Origin: GCA-2705995 sp965661625
Lineage (GTDB): Bacteria > Bacteroidota > Bacteroidia > Flavobacteriales_G > Salibacteraceae
Direction of reading: 5' to 3'
DNA: 64,000 nucleotides
Assembly (NCBI GenBank): GCA_965661625.1
Contig: CBFIEM010000010.1
Span: 67,390 to 131,389, forward strand
In this document: in pieces, positions 17,402 through 26,704 of the stretch
Position numbering within the stretch: position 1 is the first letter of the stretch
Layout of the letters: the number at the start of each line of letters is the position of its first letter
Translations under genes and position numbers: made by a program
The notes under the pieces: model-generated
The model's database searches: none
What the model saw: only the letters and a program-made list of their open reading frames with translations
What the model was told of the DNA's origin: nothing

Positions 17402-17872
17402 TCAATCATTAACCCACTGAAGGATTTCTTCTCCAACCGGAGAGGTCGATGACGGAAAGTTTGCTACCATATCACCTGCTTCACTCACCGCTATTTTATG
17501 AAAATTCCATGTGACCTCGGATTCCAATTCAGCATTTCTTGCCGCATTATCTATCCATTTAAAGACGGCATGTTTTTCCTCACCCTTTACTTTGACCTTT
17601 TCCATCATTGTAAAGGTAACACCGAAGTTTAGTGAACAAAACTGTTTGATTTCATCCTCAGAACCTGGTTCTTGACCACCAAAATCATTACATGGGAAGC
17701 CCAGAATCTCCAAATCAGGGTGTGCAGTAAACAATTCTTGAAGTGCACTATACTGGCTAGTAAATCCGCACTCGCTAGCCACATTAACGATTAACACCTT
17801 TTTCCCTTGAAGCGTTTTAAACAAGAATGGTGTTCCATCAATGCGATTTGCCTTTAAATCGTAAAAATCCAT
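17402..17872 (-). CDS. Glutathione peroxidase-family thiol peroxidase
   Basis: 156 residues. The catalytic tetrad is present: Cys35 in NVASECGFTSQY, Gln68 in DFGGQEPG, Trp122 and Asn123 in TWNFHK. It uses cysteine rather than selenocysteine. Bacterial enzymes of this group usually reduce hydroperoxides with thioredoxin rather than glutathione; with bacillithiol synthesis next door, a link to that thiol is a possibility only. No signal peptide, so cytoplasmic. Confidence 0.93.
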   Translation of the reverse strand: MDFYDLKANRIDGTPFLFKTLQGKKVLIVNVASECGFTSQYSALQELFTAHPDLEILGFPCNDFGGQEPGSEDEIKQFCSLNFGVTFTMMEKVKVKGEEKHAVFKWIDNAARNAELESEVTWNFHKIAVSEAGDMVANFPSSTSPVGEEILQWVND

Positions 17873-17892
17873 AACAACTGTTTTGATTCAAC

Positions 17893-17900
17893 TATTTTTG
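17893..17900 (+). promoter_or_regulatory. -7 element (TATTTTTG) of the ccm operon
   Basis: Exact TAnnTTTG ending 18 bases before the ccmB ATG at 17919, in the short divergent gap with the peroxidase gene. It probably drives the long plus-strand ccm run. Confidence 0.5.
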
Positions 17901-17918
17901 TGACTAACTAAAATTACA

Positions 17919-18581
17919 ATGCTTTTGTTCCGACCAATTTGGCTTTTAACGAAGAAAGACATTCGCCTTGAGTTTCGCAATAAATCGCTTATTGGAGGTT
18001 TACTCCTCTACATAGCTGCGACTATTTTCGTGAGTTATTTGTCATTTACGCAAGTGGCTGAAGTTCCTGTTTGGAATGCATTACTTTGGATTATTCTACT
18101 CTTCTCATTCACCAATTCCATCGCAGCAAGCTTTCAGTTTGAGAAAGATGGAAGGGACATCTACTTATACACGTTAGTGAGTCCGCAGCAAATTATTTTA
18201 AGTAAAATTCTCTTTAACAGTATACTTGGGGTCTTAACATCTGTACTAACCTACCTTGTATATCAGCTACTTTTGGGGGATCTCGTTCAAGATCACCTAC
18301 TGTTTTTGGTTACACTTATTTTTGGAGCATTTGGTTTTTCTGCAGCACTATCCTTGATTGGCGCCATAGCAGTGAGAACTGGTAACAACTTGTCAATAAT
18401 GAGCATTCTCGGTTTTCCTATAATCTTGCCAATCCTCATTACTTTAATGCGCCTTTCCAAAAACGCTATTGATGGATTAGCTTGGTCTGTGAGTTATAAG
18501 TATATGGCGGTATTGGTCGCTCTTAATGTAATCGTCGTCACCCTTTCTTATCTACTATTTCCATACCTTTGGCGCGAATAA
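17919..18581 (+). CDS. ccmB: Haem exporter permease CcmB
   Basis: 220 residues with six hydrophobic segments and the conserved CcmB opening (TKKDIRLEFRNKSLIGGLLL) and middle (FTNSIAASFQFEKDGRDIYL). CcmB is a permease of the CcmABC complex that releases holo-CcmE during cytochrome c maturation (System I). No ccmA lies in the window; the ATPase at 15,678 is of a different type, so ccmA must be elsewhere or replaced. Confidence 0.92.
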   Translation: MLLFRPIWLLTKKDIRLEFRNKSLIGGLLLYIAATIFVSYLSFTQVAEVPVWNALLWIILLFSFTNSIAASFQFEKDGRDIYLYTLVSPQQIILSKILFNSILGVLTSVLTYLVYQLLLGDLVQDHLLFLVTLIFGAFGFSAALSLIGAIAVRTGNNLSIMSILGFPIILPILITLMRLSKNAIDGLAWSVSYKYMAVLVALNVIVVTLSYLLFPYLWRE

Positions 18582-18585
18582 TAGA

Positions 18586-19278
18586 ATGAAAAATCGGATG
18601 CAGTTAAAGTGGTGGAAAGTACTTGGAGTGGCACTGGTCGCATACACCCTAATAGGAGGATTCCTTCTTCCCGTGCCCGCACTTGACATCCTCAATGAGA
18701 CAATACGAAACCTCTATTTTCATGTAACCATGTGGTTTGCAATGATAATCCTGATGATTTATTCCGTAAGCTACAGCGTCAAATACTTGAACAGCGGCAT
18801 AGAAGGACATGACATACGCGCAAACCAATTTGCAATTGTTGGGATTTTCTTAGGCTTTCTGGGCATCACTACGGGAAGCTTATGGGCTAAGTTTACGTGG
18901 GGGACGTTTTGGGTAAATGATCCAAAATTGAATGGAGCTGCCATAACTCTTTTGATTTACTTAGCCTATAGTGTACTTAGAAATGCAATCGAAGATGAGG
19001 ACCAACGTGCTCGGATTAGTGCGGTATACAATATTTTTGCATTCGTATTACTGATCGTTTTTTTGGTGATTCTTCCAAGAATGACAGATTCGCTTCACCC
19101 TGGAAATGGAGGGAATCCAGGTTTCAGCGCCTATGAAGAAGACTTAGACTCAACCATGCGTTTAGTATTTTATCCAGCGATTGTTGGATGGACATTATTA
19201 GCTGCTTGGTTGGTCAACCTCAGGGTGAGGTTATTAGTTATTGAAAACCATCTGGTTCAAAAAAACTCACAAGGATAG
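18586..19278 (+). CDS. ccmC: Haem-handling protein CcmC (CcsA/CcmC family)
   Basis: 230 residues with six hydrophobic segments. The haem-ligand His region YFHVTMWFAM is visible near residue 45, and the tryptophan-rich WWD-type periplasmic loop reads AKFTWGTFWVNDPKLNGAA, slightly changed from the WGTWWxWD of proteobacterial CcmC. CcmC loads haem onto CcmE. It starts four bases after the ccmB stop. Confidence 0.92.
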   Translation: MKNRMQLKWWKVLGVALVAYTLIGGFLLPVPALDILNETIRNLYFHVTMWFAMIILMIYSVSYSVKYLNSGIEGHDIRANQFAIVGIFLGFLGITTGSLWAKFTWGTFWVNDPKLNGAAITLLIYLAYSVLRNAIEDEDQRARISAVYNIFAFVLLIVFLVILPRMTDSLHPGNGGNPGFSAYEEDLDSTMRLVFYPAIVGWTLLAAWLVNLRVRLLVIENHLVQKNSQG

Positions 19279-19281
19279 TAC

Positions 19282-19503
19282 ATGAAAAAACTCATTGACA
19301 CATTAAAAACAACTTGGGTAATATTGCTGTTCTTCCTTTCTACTGGAGTACAAGCTCAACCAGAAATGGCTGATACCATGAGGAGCAACGGAAAAATTTA
19401 TGTCGTTGTTGGTGTAGTAGGGATTATTTTCATTGGAATTGTAACCTATCTCGTAATCCAAGAGTTACGCATTAGAAAGATTGAAAAGGAATTAGACTTA
19501 TGA
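19282..19503 (+). CDS. CcmD-like small membrane protein
   Basis: 73 residues: a signal-like first hydrophobic segment (VILLFFLSTGVQAQ) and one transmembrane helix (about 35-57) followed by charged RIRKIEKELDL. Size, topology and position between ccmC and ccmE fit CcmD, which stabilises CcmC with CcmE. Sequence similarity alone would not prove it. Its stop overlaps the ccmE start (ATGA). Confidence 0.75.
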   Translation: MKKLIDTLKTTWVILLFFLSTGVQAQPEMADTMRSNGKIYVVVGVVGIIFIGIVTYLVIQELRIRKIEKELDL

Positions 19504-19943
19504 AACGGGTACACATTATTGGTTTAATTTTAATTGCAGCTGCTATTGGTGCAATAACTAGTACTTTATACGACAGCAGCACTTACGCGAATTTCACGGA
19601 AGCCTTTAATGCACAGAATAGTGAGTTCCACGTTGTTGGGAAACTCAATCGTGAAAAAGAACTTGAGTACAATCCAGCTAAAAACGCAGACTTATTTTCC
19701 TTTTACATGGTTGACAACCAGGGAATTGAGAAAAAAGTAATTCTGCATAAGGCGAAACCTCAGGACTTTGAACGTTCCGAGCAAATTGTACTTATTGGTA
19801 AAGCACAAAACAACGCCTTTCATGCCCGAGAAATCCTTATGAAGTGCCCATCAAAATACAATGATGGTAGTGGAAACGAGTTCATGACTCCAGAGCAGAT
19901 GGAAGAAAAAGATCAAATTGAAAATGGCGAAATTGCTAGTTAA
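19500..19943 (+). CDS. ccmE: Cytochrome c maturation haem chaperone CcmE, CxxxY variant
   Basis: 147 residues with an N-terminal membrane anchor (about 5-22) and the OB-fold CcmE domain (FHVVGKLNREKEL to VLIGKAQNNAFHAREIL). The covalent haem ligand, a His in HxxxY of classic CcmE, is here Cys116 in KCPSKY (Cys116-x3-Tyr120). This is the CxxxY variant described in archaea and some bacteria whose System I lacks CcmH, and indeed no ccmH occurs in this cluster. It is coupled to the ccmD-like gene and 9 bases upstream of ccmF. Confidence 0.9.
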   Translation: MKRVHIIGLILIAAAIGAITSTLYDSSTYANFTEAFNAQNSEFHVVGKLNREKELEYNPAKNADLFSFYMVDNQGIEKKVILHKAKPQDFERSEQIVLIGKAQNNAFHAREILMKCPSKYNDGSGNEFMTPEQMEEKDQIENGEIAS

Positions 19944-19952
19944 CATCCCTGA

Positions 19953-22364
19953 ATGGACTATTTAAACGAACACACATTTATCGGTCAAGTAGGAAACTTT
20001 GCCGTTATTCTAGGGTTTACTACTGCTCTTTTAGCCTCAATTAGTTATTTCTTCGCAACCCAGCGACCACATGAGACCTCATGGAAAAAAATAGGTCAAT
20101 TGGCGTTTATTACGCACGCATTTAGTGTTTTTACGATGGTAGGGACATTACTTTTTATGCTGGCTAACCAGTACTTTGAATACCATTACGTATGGGAGCA
20201 TTCCAATTCAGAAATGCCCTTAAAGTATATTCTTTCATCATTTTGGGAAGGTCAAGAAGGATCCACGTTATTATGGTTATTCTGGCATGCTGTTCTCGGA
20301 CTAATTTTACTAAAGACCTCGAAAACTTGGGAGTCTCCAGTCATGTCAGTCTATGCTTCCATACAAGTTGTTCTTTTAACCATGTTGCTTGGAGTATATA
20401 TCGGAGGTGTCAAAATTGGTAGCAATCCTTTTGCAGTATTGCTTCGCGAACATCCAAATTTCTTTCAACTACCCATTTTCAGAAATGCCAATTACCTTGA
20501 TACGTTGGATGGAAGCGGGTTAAACCCACTTTTACAAAATTACTGGATGACAATCCATCCGCCTACTCTTTTTATGGGGTTTGCTGCTACTGCTATTCCT
20601 TTTGTGTATAGTATTGCGGGGCTTTGGAAAAGGGAGTACAACGCTTGGATTAAACCAGCGCTAACATGGACTTATTTTGGCATTGGTGTTCTTGGAATTG
20701 GCATTTTAATGGGTGGTGCATGGGCTTATGAATCATTGAGTTTTGGTGGATTTTGGGCGTGGGACCCCGTTGAAAATGCTTCCCTTGTTCCTTGGCTCAC
20801 TCTTGTCGGCGCGGGTCACCTTATGCTCATTCAGCGCAATAAAGGAACCAGTTTGCTCTGGGTGTATATCCTCACTGCACTTAGCTTCTTTTTAATTTTA
20901 TACTCCACATTTCTTACAAAATCAGGTGTGTTGGGTGAGACCTCTGTTCATGCCTTTACAGATTTAGGATTAAGCGGACAGCTGATTTTCTACTTTACAT
21001 TCTATGGTCTTTTGAGTATTGGAATGCTTATTTTTAGAGCGAAAGACATGCCTAAAAGTACTCAGGAAGACCCCCTTTGGAGTCGTCAGTTCTGGATGTT
21101 CATGGGTGCTCTGGTTCTATTAATAGCAGCATTTCAAATCATATTTAGCACGTCTATTCCAGTATGGAATAAACTTTTTGGACTAAACTTGGCTCCTCCT
21201 TCTGACCCTGTTGCTCACTACAACAAGTGGCAGCTCCCATTTGCGGTTATTATTGGGTTTATATTGGGTTTAACACAGCACCTGCGTTACAAAAAAATAG
21301 CATTTAAAGAAGTACTTTCAGTTCTGCTGAGGGATTTGATCATCTCTGCCCTTCTTACTGTCCTCATAGGAATAGGACTTAACCTTGAGAATCCATTGTA
21401 CTTGCTTCTACTCTTGAGCTCTTTGTACGCATTTGTTGGCAACATGAGCTATTTAGTAAAGACTTTAAAGGGGGGGGTATCAAAAACTGGAAGCTCAATA
21501 GCACACCTCGGTTTCGCTGTAATTCTAATTGGCACACTCATATCCATGGGTAACCAAGAAACCATTTCTTCTAACGCAACACGTTATGACCTAACCGCAC
21601 TTGACTCTACCTATAAGAATAATGAAAATGCACTCTTGATGCTTAACGACACGGTTAAACTAGGGCCGTATCATGTTGCCTATCGCGGCAAAGAAAAGTC
21701 GGGAATCTACGTGCGCTACCGTGTAGATTACATGGATGAAAACTTTGACTCTCTTTTCACCTTAAAACCATTTATTCAGCTCAACAATCGTATGGGAAAT
21801 GTAGCTGAGCCAAGCACAAAGCACTATTGGAATCGGGATATTTTCACATTCGTTACGTATGCCGAGATTGAAGATCGAGCTAAAACAGAACCCGAATACG
21901 ACGAGCCTTCTACTCACAACATTTCAATAGGTGATACCATTTACAGCACTGGAGCAATCATTATTCTTAACGGAATTCAAGGGGTTGATGATGTTCAAGA
22001 AAAAGCAAGCTTTAATTTAAGTGAGGCTGACCTGTTGGTAAAGAGTAACATTACAGTTTTTGATTTTGATACGGAAAAGCACATCATTCACCCGCACTTT
22101 GCTGCTGTGAATACAAGAACTTTATTATTTCCTGATGAGGTAGAAAAAATCGGATTAAAAATAGAACTCTTTGAAATAAACCCCACAGAGGAAAAAATTG
22201 GATTACGCGTTTACGAGCGAAAAAACAATGTAGATGAGTTTATCATTATGAAAGCTAGCCTATTTCCTTACATTAATCTGCTTTGGATTGGCGCCTTAGT
22301 TATGGCTCTCGGAATTGTTATCGCAATTTCACAACGAATTGTAGCTCAACGAAATAAAGCATGA
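19953..22364 (+). CDS. ccmF: Cytochrome c haem lyase subunit CcmF
   Basis: 803 residues with about 14 membrane helices. The WWD-type haem-binding loop appears as GGFWAWDPVENASLVPWL, with conserved histidines nearby (MTIHPPTLFMGF). The large hydrophilic segment (about 540-770) before the last helix is the usual periplasmic domain. CcmF moves haem from CcmE to apocytochrome c; without CcmH it may act alone here. The next gene overlaps by ATGA. Confidence 0.95.
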   Translation: MDYLNEHTFIGQVGNFAVILGFTTALLASISYFFATQRPHETSWKKIGQLAFITHAFSVFTMVGTLLFMLANQYFEYHYVWEHSNSEMPLKYILSSFWEGQEGSTLLWLFWHAVLGLILLKTSKTWESPVMSVYASIQVVLLTMLLGVYIGGVKIGSNPFAVLLREHPNFFQLPIFRNANYLDTLDGSGLNPLLQNYWMTIHPPTLFMGFAATAIPFVYSIAGLWKREYNAWIKPALTWTYFGIGVLGIGILMGGAWAYESLSFGGFWAWDPVENASLVPWLTLVGAGHLMLIQRNKGTSLLWVYILTALSFFLILYSTFLTKSGVLGETSVHAFTDLGLSGQLIFYFTFYGLLSIGMLIFRAKDMPKSTQEDPLWSRQFWMFMGALVLLIAAFQIIFSTSIPVWNKLFGLNLAPPSDPVAHYNKWQLPFAVIIGFILGLTQHLRYKKIAFKEVLSVLLRDLIISALLTVLIGIGLNLENPLYLLLLLSSLYAFVGNMSYLVKTLKGGVSKTGSSIAHLGFAVILIGTLISMGNQETISSNATRYDLTALDSTYKNNENALLMLNDTVKLGPYHVAYRGKEKSGIYVRYRVDYMDENFDSLFTLKPFIQLNNRMGNVAEPSTKHYWNRDIFTFVTYAEIEDRAKTEPEYDEPSTHNISIGDTIYSTGAIIILNGIQGVDDVQEKASFNLSEADLLVKSNITVFDFDTEKHIIHPHFAAVNTRTLLFPDEVEKIGLKIELFEINPTEEKIGLRVYERKNNVDEFIIMKASLFPYINLLWIGALVMALGIVIAISQRIVAQRNKA

Positions 22365-23131
22365 CCGTTACGAGCGTTTCCTTAGTAGGAAGTGGAAATG
22401 TTGCCACCCATATTGGTAATGCACTTCGAGAAAATGGAATTAAGATTGCTGGAGTTTACAGCAAGACCGAGGAGAATGCAAACTTACTTGCGGCCAAATT
22501 GCAAACTGTTGGAACTAACAACATGTCCCAATTGCCCGCAGCAGATCTTTGCCTGATCGCAGTTAAAGACGAGGCAATTCATGCTGTAAGCAGTCACATT
22601 TTGAACGCGAAAATAGTCGCTCACACCTCTGGACCTCAATCAATTAACTGCCTTAAGAATGAGGTAGGACAACAAGCTGTCTTCTACCCACTTCAAACGT
22701 TTTCTAAAAGCATTAAACCGGACTGGAGTGCTGTACCTATCCTTCTTGAATCTAATAGCCGAGAGGTGGAACAGGCACTTTTCCAGTTAGCGAGTAAGCT
22801 ATCTTCTCGTGTAGAACATGTTAAATCACACGAGCGTGCTGAAATCCACCTTGCTGCAGTTTTTGTAAATAATTTTATTACGCATGTTTTAGAAAGTGCT
22901 GAGTTGATTTTGGAAAAGCACAATTTGCCCATAGACCTTTTTCGCCCACTTCTCGACGAGACGATCAGAAAATCCATGACTATAGGGCCACGTGCTGCTC
23001 TAACAGGTCCGGCCAAACGTAAGGACCACAGTGTGATTTCCGCTCATTTAGATAAATTGAAGTCAATTCCAGAAGCCTACGATCTTTACAAATTCATAAG
23101 TAATCGAATTCTAATGCGCGCTGAAGACTAA
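22361..23131 (+). CDS. Rossmann-fold/DUF2520 protein
   Basis: 256 residues. An N-terminal NAD(P)-binding Rossmann motif (VSLVGSGNVATHIG, residues 6-19) is followed by a helical DUF2520 domain (AEIHLAAVFVNNFITHVLE, TGPAKRKD). It resembles F420-oxidoreductase/ketopantoate-reductase-like proteins of unknown substrate. It overlaps the ccmF stop, so it is transcribed with the ccm genes, though there is no evident functional link. Confidence 0.85.
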   Translation: MTVTSVSLVGSGNVATHIGNALRENGIKIAGVYSKTEENANLLAAKLQTVGTNNMSQLPAADLCLIAVKDEAIHAVSSHILNAKIVAHTSGPQSINCLKNEVGQQAVFYPLQTFSKSIKPDWSAVPILLESNSREVEQALFQLASKLSSRVEHVKSHERAEIHLAAVFVNNFITHVLESAELILEKHNLPIDLFRPLLDETIRKSMTIGPRAALTGPAKRKDHSVISAHLDKLKSIPEAYDLYKFISNRILMRAED

Positions 23132-23164
23132 CACCCTTCACGTACATTTTGAACTATATATTGT

Positions 23165-23686
23165 ATGCATTACCTTAAAAAATTACCACTCATTAAACAC
23201 ATCCTTTTGGATGTAGACGGCGTGCTTACTGATGGGGCAATAACCTTAATGCCTGATGGAGGTGTGTTGCGCACTTTAAATAGTAAAGATGGCTATGCCA
23301 TTCAATTGGCTGTTAAAAAAGGGCTTGATGTATTTATTGTTACTGGAGCGCGCGATGAGTACCTAAAAGAACGCCTTGAAAGAATGGGAGTAAAAGAAGT
23401 TAAACTTGGGTCTTCAGATAAAATTGAAGCTTTAGAAGAGTTAGAACTAGCATATGATTTAGATTTGAATTTATCCTTATACATGGGGGATGACATCCCT
23501 GATTATGACGTAATGGAGCGTGTTGGAATTGCTGCCTGCCCAGAAGATGCAGTGAGTGAAATACGCTCAATATGCAGTTATATTTCTCCATTTAAAGGAG
23601 GAGCAGGTTGTGTTCGAGACATTATTGAAAAGGTTCTTAAAAGCCAGGAGAGCTGGTTCAACTCAAAATCTGATTTACAGTGGTAA
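23165..23686 (+). CDS. kdsC: HAD phosphatase, KdsC-like (KDO 8-phosphate phosphatase)
   Basis: 173 residues, the length of KdsC. HAD motif I is LLDVDGVLTDG (nucleophile Asp16, acid Asp18), motif II lies in VTGAR, motif IV in MGDDIPDYDVM, and there is no cap domain, all as in KdsC. It makes KDO, the first sugar of the lipopolysaccharide core. The downstream gene overlaps by seven bases. Other C0-type HAD phosphatases (for example neuraminate related) cannot be fully excluded. Confidence 0.85.
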   Translation: MHYLKKLPLIKHILLDVDGVLTDGAITLMPDGGVLRTLNSKDGYAIQLAVKKGLDVFIVTGARDEYLKERLERMGVKEVKLGSSDKIEALEELELAYDLDLNLSLYMGDDIPDYDVMERVGIAACPEDAVSEIRSICSYISPFKGGAGCVRDIIEKVLKSQESWFNSKSDLQW

Positions 23687-24648
23687 AAATCATCCTACAA
23701 TCTATTCGCCCCATCAATTTAGGAATAATGGCGTTCACTATGCTTGCCATCCGCTATGGGATTTTTGGATCATTTCTGAAAGCGCTGAATCGTATGATGG
23801 ATCAATCTTTCATGCTACAGTTTGGAAAAATTGAGTTTTCGCTACTTGTAGGTTCGGTTTTGTGCGTTGCAGCTGGTGGGTATATACTCAACGATATTCA
23901 CGACCTAGATACTGACAAAGTTAACACCCCAAATCGCCCCCTGGTCAAACATCCTCAGAAGTTAGACCTGATGAATCGTGTGGGGTTTGCTTTCATGTTT
24001 GCTGGAATAGCTATTGGAGCAGCTATTGGGTACAAACTCGGTAATATTTACCTGGGACTTATTCATGTTATTGCTGCTTCCTCCCTGTACATCTATGCCA
24101 TTCAATTCAAACGAACTGTACTCTTAGGAAACATCATCATTGCATTTTTAAGTGGACTTGTTCCTTTAACTGTAGGTCTATTCGACATTCCACTCCTCCA
24201 AAATGGATATGGCGACGTCATGAAAACTTACAAAAATTTCAATTTTAACTTTTTAGCATATTGGGCAATTGGTTTTTCACTATTTGCATTCATACTCTCG
24301 TTTGCTCGCGAATTGATTAAGGATATAGAGGATATCGCAGGTGATCAACAAGCTGGAATCCGGACCTTTGCTAACACTGTACCGCCCATCGTTGCGAAGT
24401 CTACTGTTACCTTAGTATATCTGGGGTTCCTAGCTTCTCTGTGGCATGTTCACGTTCATTACCTCCCTGATAACGTCACATTTGTTTTTGCATTGGTTGT
24501 AAGCGGCGGAGTGCTGTTATCAATTTACACCTTGATCAAAACCAACTATAAGCGCAGTTCATTATTTACTAAACTTACCATGCTCATTGGTATTTGTTAT
24601 GCATTTGCAGTTGCCTATATGGTTCAATCAGATTCAATTATGATGTAA
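23680..24648 (+). CDS. UbiA-family prenyltransferase
   Basis: 322 residues, about nine membrane helices. The two Asp-rich prenyl-diphosphate sites are intact: NDIHDLDTDKVN (first) and KDIEDIAGDQQAG (second). It attaches an isoprenoid chain to a ring or polyol acceptor in the membrane. The acceptor cannot be named; the sequence resembles geranylgeranylglycerol-phosphate synthase-like members found in Bacteroidota. The likely start is GTG at 23680, overlapping the kdsC stop. Its stop overlaps the maf start (TAATG). Confidence 0.87.
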   Translation: MVKIILQSIRPINLGIMAFTMLAIRYGIFGSFLKALNRMMDQSFMLQFGKIEFSLLVGSVLCVAAGGYILNDIHDLDTDKVNTPNRPLVKHPQKLDLMNRVGFAFMFAGIAIGAAIGYKLGNIYLGLIHVIAASSLYIYAIQFKRTVLLGNIIIAFLSGLVPLTVGLFDIPLLQNGYGDVMKTYKNFNFNFLAYWAIGFSLFAFILSFARELIKDIEDIAGDQQAGIRTFANTVPPIVAKSTVTLVYLGFLASLWHVHVHYLPDNVTFVFALVVSGGVLLSIYTLIKTNYKRSSLFTKLTMLIGICYAFAVAYMVQSDSIMM

Positions 24649-25223
24649 TGAATTATTCCCAATTAATTTTAGGTTCAAAGTCGCCACGCAGGAAACAATT
24701 GATCAAAGAAATGGGGTTTGATTGTGAAGTGCTTTCCATTGATTGGGACGAAACATACCCAGATAGCCTAAAAGCCAATGAAGTTGCTAAATTCCTTGCC
24801 ACAGAGAAGGCAAATCATGCCAAACATAATCTAAAATCCGGTCAGCTTCTTTTAACCTGTGACACAACTGTGGTCTTTCAGAATCAGGTAATTAATAAAC
24901 CCAATTCTAAGCATGAAGCTATTGAAATGATTCGCTCCTTGGCAGGAAATGCACACGAAGTAGTTACGGGGTTCTGCTTGACCAGTTTAGACGAACAACA
25001 CGCTGAGCAAGACACTACAACTGTTGTAATGAACCCACTCGATATGGAAGACATCGCATATTATGTTTCGCGATATAAACCCTATGATAAGGCCGGCGGG
25101 TATGGCATCCAAGAATGGATTGGCCAAATTGCAATTAAACGGATTGAGGGAAGTTATTATACCGTAATGGGATTGCCAACCCATCTCGTGTACAAAAAAT
25201 TAAAGCATCTACTTGTTAAGTAG
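24648..25223 (+). CDS. maf: Maf-family nucleotide pyrophosphatase
   Basis: 191 residues from the ATG at 24648, which overlaps the prenyltransferase stop; a start 54 bases further up would fuse foreign sequence. Motifs LGSKSPRRKQL at the N-terminus, CDTTVVF (catalytic Asp) and YDKAGGYGIQEW identify the Maf family, which hydrolyses dTTP/UTP or modified nucleotides and is linked to house-cleaning and division control. The 3' end overlaps the convergent mpl-like gene by 15 bases. Confidence 0.93.
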   Translation: MNYSQLILGSKSPRRKQLIKEMGFDCEVLSIDWDETYPDSLKANEVAKFLATEKANHAKHNLKSGQLLLTCDTTVVFQNQVINKPNSKHEAIEMIRSLAGNAHEVVTGFCLTSLDEQHAEQDTTTVVMNPLDMEDIAYYVSRYKPYDKAGGYGIQEWIGQIAIKRIEGSYYTVMGLPTHLVYKKLKHLLVK

Positions 25224-26570
25224 TGCGTTTCCAAACTCATCCAAATTCATTCCATCAAAATTACCTGAACTCATCAAAAGCAAATTTTGATCGTGCCACT
25301 CGATGCCCTTGAGCAAGTTTTGAAGCTGATTGGAATCCGTGAGTACTATTAGATCTTCATCGTCAAAAGCAGCTTTTACATCCTCTTTTGAGATTGAAGG
25401 TAAATTCTTGTGTTCCAATGTGTGCGCATTAAAGTATACAATTGCAGTGTCTGCAGCCTTCATACTTCCGCCATATTCCTCAAGGAATTGGGTGTTTAAG
25501 CTACTAAAAGTATGTAGCTCCATACAAGCAACAAGTTTGCGATTAGGATATTGAAGCTTCACGGCCATTGTTGTCGCCTTGAGCTTAGAAGGTGAGTGTG
25601 CAAAATCCTTATACACCACACTTTGATTATTTTCAGCGACCAGTTCAAGTCGTTTCGAAGCACCTGAAAATCCTTGAATAGCGTTGTAGAACTTCTCATC
25701 TGAGATGCTCAACTGATTCAAGACCTGTCTAGCACCATTGAGGTTCTGAAGATTATGAGCACCAAATACCTCCAGTGGCACTTCTTGTGATTCCGTAACT
25801 AAATAGGTTTTCCCAGAGCGAATGATGTGAGCGGGGGTACCATAAGGAACCAAGCTTGCCTTTGTTGAAAGACCTTCAGTCAAACGCTTAACCTCAGAAT
25901 CAACCTCGCAGTAAACAATGGTACCACTATCTGGAACACTTTCCATGAATAACTTAAACTGTTCAATATACTTATCAAATGTTGGAAAAACATTAATATG
26001 ATCCCAAGCAATACCTGATACTAACGCAATATGAGGTTTGTATAGCAGAAATTTCGGTCTGCGATCTATGGGACTTGATAAGTATTCATCGCCCTCTAGG
26101 ATTACAATTGAAGCTTCCTCAGTTAACTTAACCATCGTATCGAATCCTTCAAGTTGAGCCCCCACCATATAATCTACATCCCTACCCAAACTATTCAGCA
26201 CGTATAGAATCATTGCGGTAATTGAAGTTTTGCCGTGACTTCCGCCAATTACAACACGAATCTTTTCTTTAGTCTGTTCATAAATGTATTCTGGGTAAGA
26301 GTAAATTTTTAGATTCAGCTCTTGAGCCCTCAAAAGTTCAGGGTTTTCAGAACGGGCATGCATACCCAAAATAACAGCCTCAATATCGCTGGTAATCCTA
26401 TCTGCGCTCCACCCCATTTCACGTGGAAGCAGCCCGTACTTTTCCAACCTACTTTTTGATGGCTCAAAAACTTCATCATCTGAGCCAGTTACTTCGTATC
26501 CTTTCTTATGTAATGCAATGGCTAAATTGTGCATTGCACTTCCCCCAACAGCAATAAAATGTACCTTCAT
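25209..26570 (-). CDS. mpl: Mur-ligase family peptidoglycan recycling ligase (Mpl-like)
   Basis: 453 residues. The N-terminal Rossmann motif FIAVGGSAMHNLAIAL, P-loop GGSHGKTS (about 108-115), central domain (LEGDEYLSSPIDRRPKFL) and C-terminal Mur domain (YKDFAHSPSKLKA) match Mpl. That enzyme joins UDP-MurNAc to a recycled L-Ala-gamma-D-Glu-meso-DAP tripeptide in the cytoplasm. MurC is the main alternative, but the EGDEY and DFAHSP variants favour Mpl. A TAGTTTCG element precedes the start. Confidence 0.9.
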   Translation of the reverse strand: MKVHFIAVGGSAMHNLAIALHKKGYEVTGSDDEVFEPSKSRLEKYGLLPREMGWSADRITSDIEAVILGMHARSENPELLRAQELNLKIYSYPEYIYEQTKEKIRVVIGGSHGKTSITAMILYVLNSLGRDVDYMVGAQLEGFDTMVKLTEEASIVILEGDEYLSSPIDRRPKFLLYKPHIALVSGIAWDHINVFPTFDKYIEQFKLFMESVPDSGTIVYCEVDSEVKRLTEGLSTKASLVPYGTPAHIIRSGKTYLVTESQEVPLEVFGAHNLQNLNGARQVLNQLSISDEKFYNAIQGFSGASKRLELVAENNQSVVYKDFAHSPSKLKATTMAVKLQYPNRKLVACMELHTFSSLNTQFLEEYGGSMKAADTAIVYFNAHTLEHKNLPSISKEDVKAAFDDEDLIVLTDSNQLQNLLKGIEWHDQNLLLMSSGNFDGMNLDEFGNALLNK

Positions 26571-26589
26571 GATAGCCTAGATATAACCT

Positions 26590-26597
26590 CGAAACTA
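26590..26597 (-). promoter_or_regulatory. Possible -7 element (TAGTTTCG) of the mpl-like gene
   Basis: TAnnTTTG with C at position 7, ending 19 bases before the ATG at 26570. Confidence 0.35.
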
Positions 26598-26683
26598 CGG
26601 CTTTTATGGCTTGAATTCCACGTATATTTTGAAGATTTTTTCAGCTTCCAAAAGCAATTCTCAATTTCGATGCTTGGAGTGCG

Positions 26684-26691
26684 TACCTTTG
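26684..26691 (+). promoter_or_regulatory. -7 element (TACCTTTG) of the thioesterase gene
   Basis: Exact TAnnTTTG ending 13 bases before the ATG at 26705. Confidence 0.5.
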
Positions 26692-26704
26692 TGTACTTAA
26701 AGAT

